Of a stretch of DNA of 64,000 bases, positions 18,333 through 25,411 are shown one piece after another (position 1 is the first letter of the stretch; each line of letters starts with the position of its first letter). The DNA is taken from assembly GCF_014218275.1 (NCBI RefSeq), contig NZ_AP023213.1, positions 901,001 to 965,000 of the forward strand, given 5' to 3'. Source of the stretch: Citrifermentans bremense (GTDB taxonomy: Bacteria; Desulfobacterota; Desulfuromonadia; Geobacterales; Geobacteraceae). Below the pieces are notes generated by a model. That model was not told the origin of the DNA and ran no database searches. It was given only the letters and a program-made list of their open reading frames with translations. Position numbers and translations under genes: made by a program.

Positions 18333-19889
18333 ATGCTGAACAACCCGTTACTTTTGGTCTGCCTCGCCATCGGCTGCGGCGCGATGCTCGGGCGCGTCGC
18401 GCTGCGCAACGTTTCGCTTGGCGTGGCCGGAGTCCTTTTCGCTGGGGTTATCTGGGGGTACCTCGAGCCCGGCGTGAAGCCCCCCGATGCCCTCGCCACC
18501 TTCGGCCTTGCCCTCTTCGTCTACGCCATCGGGCTTTCCTCGAGCGATTTTCTCGTGGACCTCTGCTCGCACGGCGGCTGGCGCTCCCTTTTCATCCCTC
18601 CTGCCGCCATCGGTGCCGCATTTTTCGCCGCCCTCGTCCTCTCCCGGCTCCTGGGCATAGCCCCCGCCACCGCATCCGGGGTGTTCGCCGGTGCGCTCAC
18701 CAACACCCCGTCCCTTGCCGCCGCCACCACAGTGCTCGGCCCACGGGGGGCGGAGGCGACCCTGGGTTACGCCCTCGCCTATCCCCTCGGGGTCCTGATC
18801 CCCATCGTGATCCTTGCCGTCCCCCTGCGCCGTGAGACCCGGCAAAAGCCCGACAGCCTCGTGAATGCGGCGGTCCTGGCGCAGCACGTGCACGAGCCCG
18901 GCGAATCGATCCAGGGGCTTTTGGAGCGCCTTTCCCTGTCGGTGCGCTTTGCCCGCTGCGTGCGCGACGGCGTGCAGTTCGCCATCTCCGGTAGCTCGGT
19001 GATCAGAAACGGCGACGTGGTCACTGTGGTGGGCCCCTCGCGGGACGTCTGCGACGCGGTGGGGAAGCTTGGTCTGGAGTGCGACCAGTCCGTCCTGAAC
19101 GACCGCAGCCAGCTCGACTACCGCCGCATCTTCGTCTCGAACCCCGAGGTCTACGGCAAGACGCTCAGGGAGCTCAGGCTGTTTCGGAACTACGAGGGGA
19201 TCGTCACCAGGGTGAGGCGGGGCGACCGGGATTTCATCCCCAACGCCGAGACTAAGGTGCTCCCCGGTGACCGGCTCCGCGTCATCGCCCCGCGCGAGCA
19301 TCTTTCCGCCATCTCCGAGTTCCTCGGGGATTCCTACCACGACGCGAGCGAGTTCGACGTGCTCACCTTCGGCCTTGGGCTCGCCATGGGGATCGCCCTC
19401 GGTGCGGTCGACGTGGTGCTTCCCTTTGGCCTCGGCACCTTCGAGATCGGCCCGGTGGCGGGGTGCCTCTTCGTGGCGCTCGCCCTTGGTACCCTAGGGC
19501 GCACCGGGACCCTCACCTGGCACCTTCCCTACGGCGCCTCCATGGCCCTCAGGCAGCTCGGCCTCGTCATGTTCCTTGCGTGCGCGGGGATCAAGGCGGG
19601 GAACCTCCTGCACACCGCCCCCTTAAGCCCCGCCCCGGTCCTGCTCGGCGCACTCACCACCACGGTCGCCTGCCTCGTGACGGTCATCCTGTCGCGGGCG
19701 CTCTCCGCCCCTTCCTGGCCCCTCACCGGCGGAATCCTTGCCGGGGTGCAGACCCAGCCGGCCGTACTGGGCTTCGCCGTCGGGCGTTGCGGCAACGAGC
19801 GGGTCGAGGGAGGTTACGCGGAGGCATACCCCTTGAGCATGCTGCTTAAGATCGTGCTGGTGCAGGTCCTGCTGCTGGTCATGAAGTGA
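18333..19889 (+). CDS. AspT/YidE/YbjL-type transporter with two RCK-C domains
   Basis: Inner-membrane transporter of 518 residues built as two membrane halves around a cytoplasmic middle. The first half has about five segments (LLLVCLAIGCGAMLGRVALR to LGYALAYPLGVLIPIVIL). The middle (about residues 175-335) holds two TrkA-C/RCK-C type domains (DGVQFAISGSSVIRNGDVVTVVG and VRRGDRDFIPNAETKVLPGD). The second half repeats the membrane unit (FGLGLAMGIALGAVDVVLPF to LLKIVLVQVLLLV). This is the layout of the aspartate:alanine exchanger family, including YidE and YbjL. The substrate is not known. The ATG follows GGAGGAG. It lies between the two copies of a 65-nt direct repeat. Confidence 0.85.
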   Translation: MLNNPLLLVCLAIGCGAMLGRVALRNVSLGVAGVLFAGVIWGYLEPGVKPPDALATFGLALFVYAIGLSSSDFLVDLCSHGGWRSLFIPPAAIGAAFFAALVLSRLLGIAPATASGVFAGALTNTPSLAAATTVLGPRGAEATLGYALAYPLGVLIPIVILAVPLRRETRQKPDSLVNAAVLAQHVHEPGESIQGLLERLSLSVRFARCVRDGVQFAISGSSVIRNGDVVTVVGPSRDVCDAVGKLGLECDQSVLNDRSQLDYRRIFVSNPEVYGKTLRELRLFRNYEGIVTRVRRGDRDFIPNAETKVLPGDRLRVIAPREHLSAISEFLGDSYHDASEFDVLTFGLGLAMGIALGAVDVVLPFGLGTFEIGPVAGCLFVALALGTLGRTGTLTWHLPYGASMALRQLGLVMFLACAGIKAGNLLHTAPLSPAPVLLGALTTTVACLVTVILSRALSAPSWPLTGGILAGVQTQPAVLGFAVGRCGNERVEGGYAEAYPLSMLLKIVLVQVLLLVMK

Positions 19890-19989
19890 GAAGGGGGCGG
19901 CTGCGCCCGGCGCCGCCCGGGCGTGACGCCCGGTGGAGGGATCCCGTCCTGAAAAAGGCGGCATCCCGGGAGGAAGAGGTAACTAACGA

Positions 19990-20295
19990 ATGAGAAAGGC
20001 GATGGTGATGGCGCTTGCCGCGCTTTGCTGCGGCGCTTCTCCGGCCGGCGCGGGGCAAGGGTGGTACACGGGGGACGCGCGCTGCGTCCCGCCAAGGGAC
20101 GACGGGCACTACTCCGCCCCCTACGATCCCCTGGAGCACCCGGGTGAGTTCCCGACCTTTCCGGGGGCGGACAAGCCGGGCTGGTTCTGCAGCTACCAGC
20201 GGGAGGACGGTGTCATCGTGCAGTTCGGCAACAGCCAGACGCCGCAGCAGCAGTGGCTCGCGGTCTGGAGCTCGGGAGCGAACGACCTCGACTGA
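19990..20295 (+). CDS. Small secreted hypothetical protein
   Basis: Unrecognised protein of 101 residues. The N-terminus MRKAMVMALAALCCGASPAGAG is a plausible Sec signal peptide. The mature part has a run of Pro, Trp and aromatic residues (GWYTGDARCVPPRDDG, PGWFCSYQREDG) and two cysteines that could form a disulphide. The end QQQWLAVWSSGANDLD is acidic. A GAAGAGG purine run lies about 12 bases upstream. An internal ATG at 20002 could also start translation. It lies 100 bases past the transporter gene and inside the direct-repeat segment. Confidence 0.6.
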   Translation: MRKAMVMALAALCCGASPAGAGQGWYTGDARCVPPRDDGHYSAPYDPLEHPGEFPTFPGADKPGWFCSYQREDGVIVQFGNSQTPQQQWLAVWSSGANDLD

Positions 20296-20341
20296 CGCGG
20301 CAAAGCCGGCATGATCACCGGCCCTGAACCAGAAGCCAGAG
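20296..20341. other. Short gap before direct repeat copy 2
   Basis: Contains a possible hairpin around GCCGG-CATGATCA-CCGGC at about 20306-20323 and nothing else recognisable. Confidence 0.4.
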
Positions 20342-20406
20342 GCGTCTCAGTAGCATCCCCCCCATTAAGTCGGTGACTATTTCATCTCCAGGTGCTCGAC
20401 TTCAAC
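20342..20406 (+). repeat. 65-nt direct repeat, copy 2
   Basis: Second copy of the repeat at 18112-18176, in the same orientation and with four mismatches. It marks the border between the transporter segment and the lipase cassette. Confidence 0.9.
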
Positions 20407-20478
20407 CACCTCCATGTCCGTAATCTCTTCCTGCTATTCACCCATTTCAGCAGCTTCAGTAATAGTGGTCCACTAGCC

Positions 20479-20546
20479 TAGCCAGGGTTTCCCCTCTCGT
20501 AAATGCCGCAGAGCATTTCCGGGCTTGCGGGCTTATCACCTGGCTA
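20479..20546. other. Nested inverted repeat upstream of the lipase cassette
   Basis: TAGCCAGG at 20479-20486 pairs with CCTGGCTA at 20539-20546. Inside it AAATGC-CGCAGA-GCATTT forms a second hairpin at 20501-20518. The structure ends four bases before the -35 box of the cassette promoter. Confidence 0.6.
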
Positions 20547-20549
20547 AGT

Positions 20550-20577
20550 TTGACCTCCATGTTTTGCCGGGTATATT
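20550..20577 (+). promoter_or_regulatory. Promoter of the lipase cassette
   Basis: TTGACC, 16 bases, TATATT. The same TTTGACCTCCAT..TTTGCCGGGTAT block is conserved upstream of the decayed cassette copy at 37106-37133, which supports its function. Confidence 0.75.
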
Positions 20578-20611
20578 TTAGCGTCTTTTAATTCTGTGGT
20601 TCGGAGGACGC

Positions 20612-20935
20612 ATGGATATCAGCCAGGAAAAAATGGAACAACTGGGAAAGATAGCGTTCGTGAACAAGATCGCGGAGATGTTGCTTTCGACCGAGGCTGT
20701 CTCGCGGGACAACGACTTCCAGACCGTTTGCTACCATGTAGCGCGCGTCTTGGACGAAGCTGAGGAGCACGGAATCAAGACCGAGCGGCTGATGGGGATG
20801 TACGTCCTCCTGCGTCTGGGCGACCGGGTGAATCCTTATGACGTCCCCAAGTATGCCGCGGTCCTAGATGATCCTTCTCTGACGGAAGCCGACAAGGCCC
20901 ACCTGTTACAGATGATCCGAATCGGCGAGCTATGA
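20612..20935 (+). CDS. Small helical protein, first gene of the lipase cassette
   Basis: Unrecognised 107-residue protein, predicted cytoplasmic and largely alpha-helical, without signal peptide or membrane segment. It begins MDISQEKMEQLGKIAFVNKI and contains VARVLDEAEEHGIKTERLMGMY and LTEADKAHLLQMIRIGEL. A strong CGGAGGA site precedes the ATG. The stop overlaps the start of the lipase gene (ATGA arrangement), so translation is coupled. A frameshifted copy with about 75 percent identical residues over the first 70 exists at 37172, again followed by lipase remnants, so the two genes travel together. It could be a chaperone, adaptor or accessory factor for the lipase-like protein; that is inference. 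Confidence 0.75.
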   Translation: MDISQEKMEQLGKIAFVNKIAEMLLSTEAVSRDNDFQTVCYHVARVLDEAEEHGIKTERLMGMYVLLRLGDRVNPYDVPKYAAVLDDPSLTEADKAHLLQMIRIGEL

Positions 20936-22107
20936 GATGGCTGGCCACTGTTGCCGGTAAAATCGCAGGAAAACTTGGGGAGCTGCAGGCCCCTGAAGAT
21001 CGTGGGTCTCCCGAATTCAAGAAGCGGCAGGCGATCCGGGAGTACAACGCTCTTTTGGACAGGACCGACCCCACTGAACCGGCAGGCAATCCTTGCATGG
21101 AGTGTCTGAGCTCGCAAAAGGGGAAGCGGCGCAACGAGCGGCATGATCTGATTCGGAAGGTTCATAACGATGCAGCGGGGGAGCCGAACCATGTCGTTCA
21201 GATGCGAATGCTGGAAACAGCAGACCGCCTGTCCAAGGACATGGATCGCGTGGAGGATGCGAGGTTGTCGCTTCATACCTACACCGCCAATGAAGATGGA
21301 CCGCAAGAAGAGTTTCTGAAACCCCTGCGTGACCAGGCCCCGCCGGGATTCAAGATCGCATCCCTGGATAAGGTCGCGGAGGATTTTGGTGTGGACCCGG
21401 GCAAACTCAAAGAACTCGTTGCAAATAAAGACAACCCAGCCCAGAAAATCGTCTTTTACGAACGGGATGAGGAACTTATGGGGCCCGGGCCGAAGTACAC
21501 GGTTGCATTTCGTGGTTCAACAAAGGACAAGCGCGATTGGAATAACAACGGGCGGAATGAAGCCGGGTTCGAGGCACCACATCAAAAGAACGCCGCTCGT
21601 TTGGCAGTTTTCCTCAGTAAGGGGGCAAAGGAGAACGGTAAATCACTTCAAGATTTAATCAGTGCGACAGGACATTCAAAAGGTGGCTCAGAAGCTCAGG
21701 CATTTGCAGCCGCCTGTAAATGTTCAGCGCGAGTCTTCAACCCTGCTGGATTCGATCCAAAGCAGTATGCAGAAACTCATAATGTTTCAGCGGATGAAAT
21801 GAGGATTGACCGTACATCGGTTGTGAAGCGCGACGGCACCGGAAAACTGCTTATGTCGACGACCGAGCCTTGCACGGATCCTCTTTATTACGCTCAACAT
21901 GAAGGGGTGACACGATTCATCATGAAGAAGCCCATCACAAATGGGCCACCTCGTGAACTAGCTCCCATCGATCCTAATCGGAGTGTTCCTTCTATGCAAC
22001 AATCTGATACGGAGGCACATTCGATGCTGCAAGTAATCGAAGCTATGGAGAGAGACAAACAGGAAGATCAAAAGGCGTTGCTCGACTACACCGCCACTAA
22101 AATTTAA
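20932..22107 (+). CDS. Alpha/beta-hydrolase (lipase-like), candidate antibacterial effector
   Basis: Protein of 391 residues with a class-3-lipase-like fold. A strand YTVAFRGSTKDKRDW, near residue 190, gives the oxyanion region. The nucleophile elbow is ATGHSKGGSEAQAFA with Ser near residue 249. The strand after it is ARVFNPAGFDPKQY, and a late histidine in YYAQHEGVTRF is a candidate catalytic base. No signal peptide is present. The arrangement DARLSLHTY, PPGFKIAS, VFYERDEELMGPGPKYTVAFRG recalls lipase effectors delivered by type IV or VI secretion in Proteobacteria (family similarity from memory, not searched). A downstream ankyrin lipoprotein fits an immunity protein. Delivery system unknown; none is in the window. 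Confidence 0.75.
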   Translation: MRWLATVAGKIAGKLGELQAPEDRGSPEFKKRQAIREYNALLDRTDPTEPAGNPCMECLSSQKGKRRNERHDLIRKVHNDAAGEPNHVVQMRMLETADRLSKDMDRVEDARLSLHTYTANEDGPQEEFLKPLRDQAPPGFKIASLDKVAEDFGVDPGKLKELVANKDNPAQKIVFYERDEELMGPGPKYTVAFRGSTKDKRDWNNNGRNEAGFEAPHQKNAARLAVFLSKGAKENGKSLQDLISATGHSKGGSEAQAFAAACKCSARVFNPAGFDPKQYAETHNVSADEMRIDRTSVVKRDGTGKLLMSTTEPCTDPLYYAQHEGVTRFIMKKPITNGPPRELAPIDPNRSVPSMQQSDTEAHSMLQVIEAMERDKQEDQKALLDYTATKI

Positions 22108-22128
22108 GGTTGGTGTCCAGGAGGTAGT

Positions 22129-22947
22129 ATGCGTGGGAAAGCGTGGAACTTACGACTTTTGCTCTTGCAGCTAGGTACCTTTCTCACCTGCATCTTTGGG
22201 CTATCATGTTCTTCTACTTGGAGGGGGAGACCGATGGACGCTGAACAATTTTTTTCAGAGAAGCAATTGACCTCTTATCGACTGGCGCAACAAGGAGAAA
22301 CAGAGCGTCTAGTGCAAGCTGTCAATGCGGGGGTTGACCTGAACCTCCCAGGGAAGGAAGATATGACCTTGCTAGGTTTGGCTGTTCTCACCGCCGATAC
22401 GCCGGCAATTATAAACTTGATGCGTGCAGGAGCTAATCCTAACCAAGTCATTCCTAACGCCGGATCTCCTGCGATTCTGGCTATAACCCACCACTTCAAC
22501 CCGCCGCGCACAAAAGCTGTTTCAGCATTACTCGACGGAGGGTACGACCCCAACCAGTTGCTTAGCCGTGGGACGCCATACCTCTTTTACTTCGTCGATT
22601 ACAGTCATTGGCCGGGACTTGAACTGGCGATAAAACGCGGCGGGAACATCAATGTACAAAGGAAAAATGGTGAGTCCCTTTTGACCTATCTGGTTGAGAG
22701 CAGTGACTTCCCACAAGCTCGTGATCTCATATCAAAAGGGGCTGATGTCGCTGCACGTGGACCGCGTGGTGAAACGGCACTACGAGAAATTGATTTTAAA
22801 ATAACAGAAGCTAATCCTGCTGTACGAGAAGGATGGCGGGAGTTGCTTACGATGAGGGAGCTTATCCTGAGCAAACTCCGCGACCCCGAGGACCGGCGGT
22901 CCGTGTTTACTGACGAGGCTGATGAGAAGATCCGGAAGAACCCATAG
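22129..22947 (+). CDS. Ankyrin-repeat putative lipoprotein, candidate immunity protein
   Basis: Protein of 272 residues starting with a hydrophobic signal (RLLLLQLGTFLTCIFGLSC) in which GLSC near residue 27 is an imperfect lipobox. Four or five ankyrin-type repeats follow at about residues 60-220: LLGLAVLTADTPAIINLMRAGANPNQ, AILAITHHFNPPRTKAVSALLDGGYDPNQ and RDLISKGADVAARGPRGETAL. A GGAGG site gives the start, 21 bases after the lipase stop. Exported ankyrin proteins are a known type of immunity partner for toxic lipases, so this may protect the cell from the upstream gene. The 3' end of a related gene (REVILSKVLDPEDVR) survives in the decayed copy at 37654-37776. It ends with TAG directly followed in frame by ATG. 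Confidence 0.75.
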   Translation: MRGKAWNLRLLLLQLGTFLTCIFGLSCSSTWRGRPMDAEQFFSEKQLTSYRLAQQGETERLVQAVNAGVDLNLPGKEDMTLLGLAVLTADTPAIINLMRAGANPNQVIPNAGSPAILAITHHFNPPRTKAVSALLDGGYDPNQLLSRGTPYLFYFVDYSHWPGLELAIKRGGNINVQRKNGESLLTYLVESSDFPQARDLISKGADVAARGPRGETALREIDFKITEANPAVREGWRELLTMRELILSKLRDPEDRRSVFTDEADEKIRKNP

Positions 22948-23340
22948 ATGTGGTTTCTTGCACAGGGGGCATCGCCAGATTTAAAGGGACAAGTAGAGAG
23001 TGCCGATGAGCTTGGCCAACAGGGGGCAAGGAACATGCTTAAATCCATTCGCAAGAGATGGGAAACACGTAAAAGATATAGACGCTTTTCTGACATGTCT
23101 GATTGGCAAGTCGCTGTCTTGGGGATTTTCGGCTTCCTGGTAGCTGGGTATCTCAGTTTTGCTCTTGCCCGCGTTATTCCTGATTATCTGAGGACGGCGA
23201 ACAATCTTCCGCTTTACAGATGGGGCTGGAGGGGGTGGCTCCTTTCTGCAATTTTGGTCGTTCAAGGTTTGATATCATGGGCTTGGGGAACTATTGCATG
23301 GCGTTGCAACGACATCATTCGTGATCGTTGGTTTAAGTAG
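22948..23340 (+). CDS. Small membrane protein continuing in frame after the ankyrin gene
   Basis: Frame of 130 residues that starts immediately after, and in the same frame as, the TAG stop of the ankyrin gene. The first residues (FLAQGASPDLKGQ) read like an ankyrin loop. A basic stretch (KSIRKRWETRKRYRRF) follows, then two membrane segments (VAVLGIFGFLVAGYLSFALA and GWLLSAILVVQGLISWAWG). Only a weak GGAAG lies upstream of the ATG. Either it is a separate coupled gene, or the two frames were once a single protein of about 403 residues now split by a nonsense codon. Function is not known. Confidence 0.6.
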   Translation: MWFLAQGASPDLKGQVESADELGQQGARNMLKSIRKRWETRKRYRRFSDMSDWQVAVLGIFGFLVAGYLSFALARVIPDYLRTANNLPLYRWGWRGWLLSAILVVQGLISWAWGTIAWRCNDIIRDRWFK

Positions 23341-23452
23341 CCATCGCTGCTCCTTCTCCAATAACTTCTGTACCCATACAGGGAGTGCATGAGGGGAATA
23401 CGCCGGAGAAATTGAGCGCCTAGTCCCAAAGACTCTTCTTATAATTTGACTT

Positions 23453-23468
23453 GACACCCTGTGGTGTC
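23453..23468. promoter_or_regulatory. Candidate operator upstream of the zeta-toxin-like gene
   Basis: Perfect inverted repeat GACACC-CTGT-GGTGTC overlapping a TTGACA -35-like box at 23451-23456. Such placement suits autoregulation of a toxin-antitoxin pair. No matching -10 box is obvious at 16-18 bases. Confidence 0.5.
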
Positions 23469-23587
23469 TTAATCTGCTTTGCTACTATGTCCGATAGATG
23501 TTGGGAGGGAAGGAAAGGCAGCGCTCCCCTTTTGGACCTGTTACCTGATCAGCTACAGCTATTAACGGCTGCTGTGCCGAAGACCCA

Positions 23588-24187
23588 ATGAAAAAACCTC
23601 ATATTATAATTATCGCAGGCCCCAATGGCGCCGGAAAATCAACGACCGCCCAGACCTTGCTTCAGGGAACTCTTGGCGTAACGGAATTCGTGAATGCCGA
23701 TGTGATTGCACAAGGTCTTTCAGCTTTTAACCCTGAACGAGCAGCGTTTCAAGCTGGTCGGGTCATGTTGAAAAGGTTGCAGCAGTTGGCTGAAGAGCGT
23801 GAGGATTTCGCCTTTGAGACAACGCTCGCTAGCCGTACCTTTGCCCACTGGATCCAAGAATTGAAAGGTACCGGCTACGCCTTTCATCTCTTTTTCCTCT
23901 GGCTCCCCGTTCCTGAATTCGCAGTCGCCCGCGTTGCAGAGCGAGTGGAAATGGGTGGGCATAATGTACCGGAAGATACCATCAGAAGACGCTATCAAGC
24001 CGGGCTAAGCAACTTCTTCACCCACTATCGACACCTTGCCGATTCTTGGTTCTTCTACGACAACTCTCAAAGCACAGGGCCTCTTCTGATGGCGTCGGGA
24101 CAAAAAGAGTCTGGAACACTCGTTAACAATACGGTAGTATGGCAGCAGATTACGGAGGAGTACGATGGGAGCACAGTACAGCGATAA
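23588..24187 (+). CDS. Zeta-toxin-like P-loop kinase
   Basis: P-loop protein of 199 residues. The Walker A motif is IAGPNGAGKSTTA near residue 9. The sequence then has FVNADVIAQGLSAFNPERAA, the FETTLASRTF substrate-binding stretch and a lid with paired arginines (DTIRRRYQAG). This is the layout of zeta toxins and related small AAA ATPases, which phosphorylate UDP-N-acetylglucosamine in the well-studied cases. An ATG follows a long 5' leader with an inverted repeat. The last 23 bases overlap a 59-residue reading frame. Whether it is toxic or a benign small-molecule kinase cannot be told from sequence. Confidence 0.82.
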   Translation: MKKPHIIIIAGPNGAGKSTTAQTLLQGTLGVTEFVNADVIAQGLSAFNPERAAFQAGRVMLKRLQQLAEEREDFAFETTLASRTFAHWIQELKGTGYAFHLFFLWLPVPEFAVARVAERVEMGGHNVPEDTIRRRYQAGLSNFFTHYRHLADSWFFYDNSQSTGPLLMASGQKESGTLVNNTVVWQQITEEYDGSTVQR

Positions 24188-24344
24188 AATTGAAGAAGTA
24201 CTTTCAGACCCGGATAGAATAACAGAGGCCTTGGCCGCCGGAGTACGCGAAGCGCTCAAGAAGCACAAGCAGGCCGGAAATCCTGTTGTGGTTTGGCGTG
24301 ATGGTAAAATGGTCTGGCTAAAGCCGGAAGAGATTCAAGTCTGA
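24165..24344 (+). CDS. 59-residue partner of the zeta-toxin-like kinase
   Basis: Short gene overlapping the 3' end of the kinase gene in another frame. It begins MGAQYSDKIEEVLSDPDRI and ends NPVVVWRDGKMVWLKPEEIQ. GGAGGAG lies six bases upstream of the ATG, a strong translation signal. The first half is helical and the second a beta hairpin. Small proteins ending in a VVWxDGKxVWxxPEE pattern commonly accompany zeta-like ATPases (from memory). It could be an antitoxin or a specificity subunit. It shows no likeness to the classic epsilon antitoxin. Confidence 0.7.
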   Translation: MGAQYSDKIEEVLSDPDRITEALAAGVREALKKHKQAGNPVVVWRDGKMVWLKPEEIQV

Positions 24345-24831
24345 AATTAACTGCTGTGAGAGAAGGCATTTTGATCCTGCTGACTGTTGATTCCGTACCC
24401 GTTTCAAACTAGTCGGACCCCGCAATTCCATGAAGCATTATCTGTAGGTAGTATAAATATCAGGATGTCTCGCCTGAACCCGCGCCCCCTGTCCTCATTT
24501 CCGGTCCGTGGCAAATGGTTTTCCTCTCTCTCAGTTTTCTCGGATGTCCTCAGAATTTTTCCTTGCTTACTGTTTTGAGGTACCGTGACGACACACATGC
24601 ATGACTTCTCGGCGTTCAGGGAGGTGGGAAGCAGGATGCTGGCTGAGTGGGAGGTTGCGGTTGACTTGTTCATAGGTAGGAAGGAAGTTTTCCCGACATC
24701 GTTGCATAAGTTAACACCTGTGGCCTACGATACGGCGGAGCTATTATCCCTGTAAAAGAGGCTCTTTACCTGTTTGTCCCGTCTTTATTTGCAGTAAATT
24801 CCTTTCGGAATACCTTACAAGATAATGTGCC
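24345..24831. other. Non-coding or decayed stretch
   Basis: About 490 bases with several short open frames but no ribosome binding sites, known motifs or codon structure. The lower GC content suggests foreign or degenerating DNA. Nothing else could be supported here. Confidence 0.5.
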
Positions 24832-25145
24832 GATGATGTGGACCAGGACTGGCCCAGGTTTTCATCAATGGCACTTCCCTGGGCTACCTTACGCAACTCC
24901 CGGGTTACACCAACTGGGGCTACACGCCCGGGCTGGCGGAGACCTGACCACCAGTTCTTCGCTGTAGACCCGTCCCTTCTGGACTGGACCATGCCCATTG
25001 AAGTAGCAGTAGGAACCGATTGTGGGGTGAAATTGAGACTTCTACGCTGACTGTCACCGGCGCTCTGGTTCCTGAGCCTTCCACACTGCTGCTGGGGCTC
25101 GGGCTGACCAGTGCCGTATTAGGGAAAAGAAGACAACGGAAATAA
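24832..25145 (+). pseudogene. Decayed PEP-CTERM exported-protein gene, 3' end
   Basis: The last 90 bases encode VTGALVPEPSTLLLGLGL followed by TSAVLGKRRQRK and a stop at 25143-25145. This is a complete PEP-CTERM sorting tail: the PEP motif, a membrane helix and a basic end. It is recognised by exosortase in exopolysaccharide-producing Gram-negatives. Upstream, fragments such as VFINGTSLGYLTQLPGYTNWG, LDWTMPIEVAVGTDCGVKLR and WGEIETSTLT lie in different frames and are interrupted by stops. No start codon gives a signal peptide. The gene is therefore read as frameshifted and truncated. A good terminator follows at 25205. Confidence 0.75.
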
Positions 25146-25204
25146 ATCCGGATCAGCGCGAGTGCTGTGGCTTGTATTCCGGGGGTACCTGCAATTATCA
25201 GAGA

Positions 25205-25234
25205 AGGCTCTTGGCATCCACCAAGAGCCTTTTT
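25205..25234 (+). terminator. Terminator after the PEP-CTERM relic
   Basis: Perfect ten-base stem AGGCTCTTGG / CCAAGAGCCT, loop CATCCA, then TTTT. Confidence 0.85.
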
Positions 25235-25378
25235 GTGCGCCAGGCAAAAACCTATTGTGGATGGCAAGACTCACGATCGAGGACCAAAGCTCAGGGCGTC
25301 GCCTTGGTTCGAAAAAAATCATTTCCCCCTCACTTTTGTCGACACCCATCTATCCGAATTTGGAACCTGATGGCAAGC

Positions 25379-25408
25379 AATAAGCCCGGAGGGGATCCGG
25401 GCTTATTT
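25379..25408. terminator. Terminator of the 25412-26050 gene
   Basis: AATAAGCCCGGA / TCCGGGCTTATT, a 12-base stem with A- and T-rich flanks, just past the minus-strand stop. It can work in both directions. Confidence 0.8.
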
Positions 25409-25411
25409 CAT

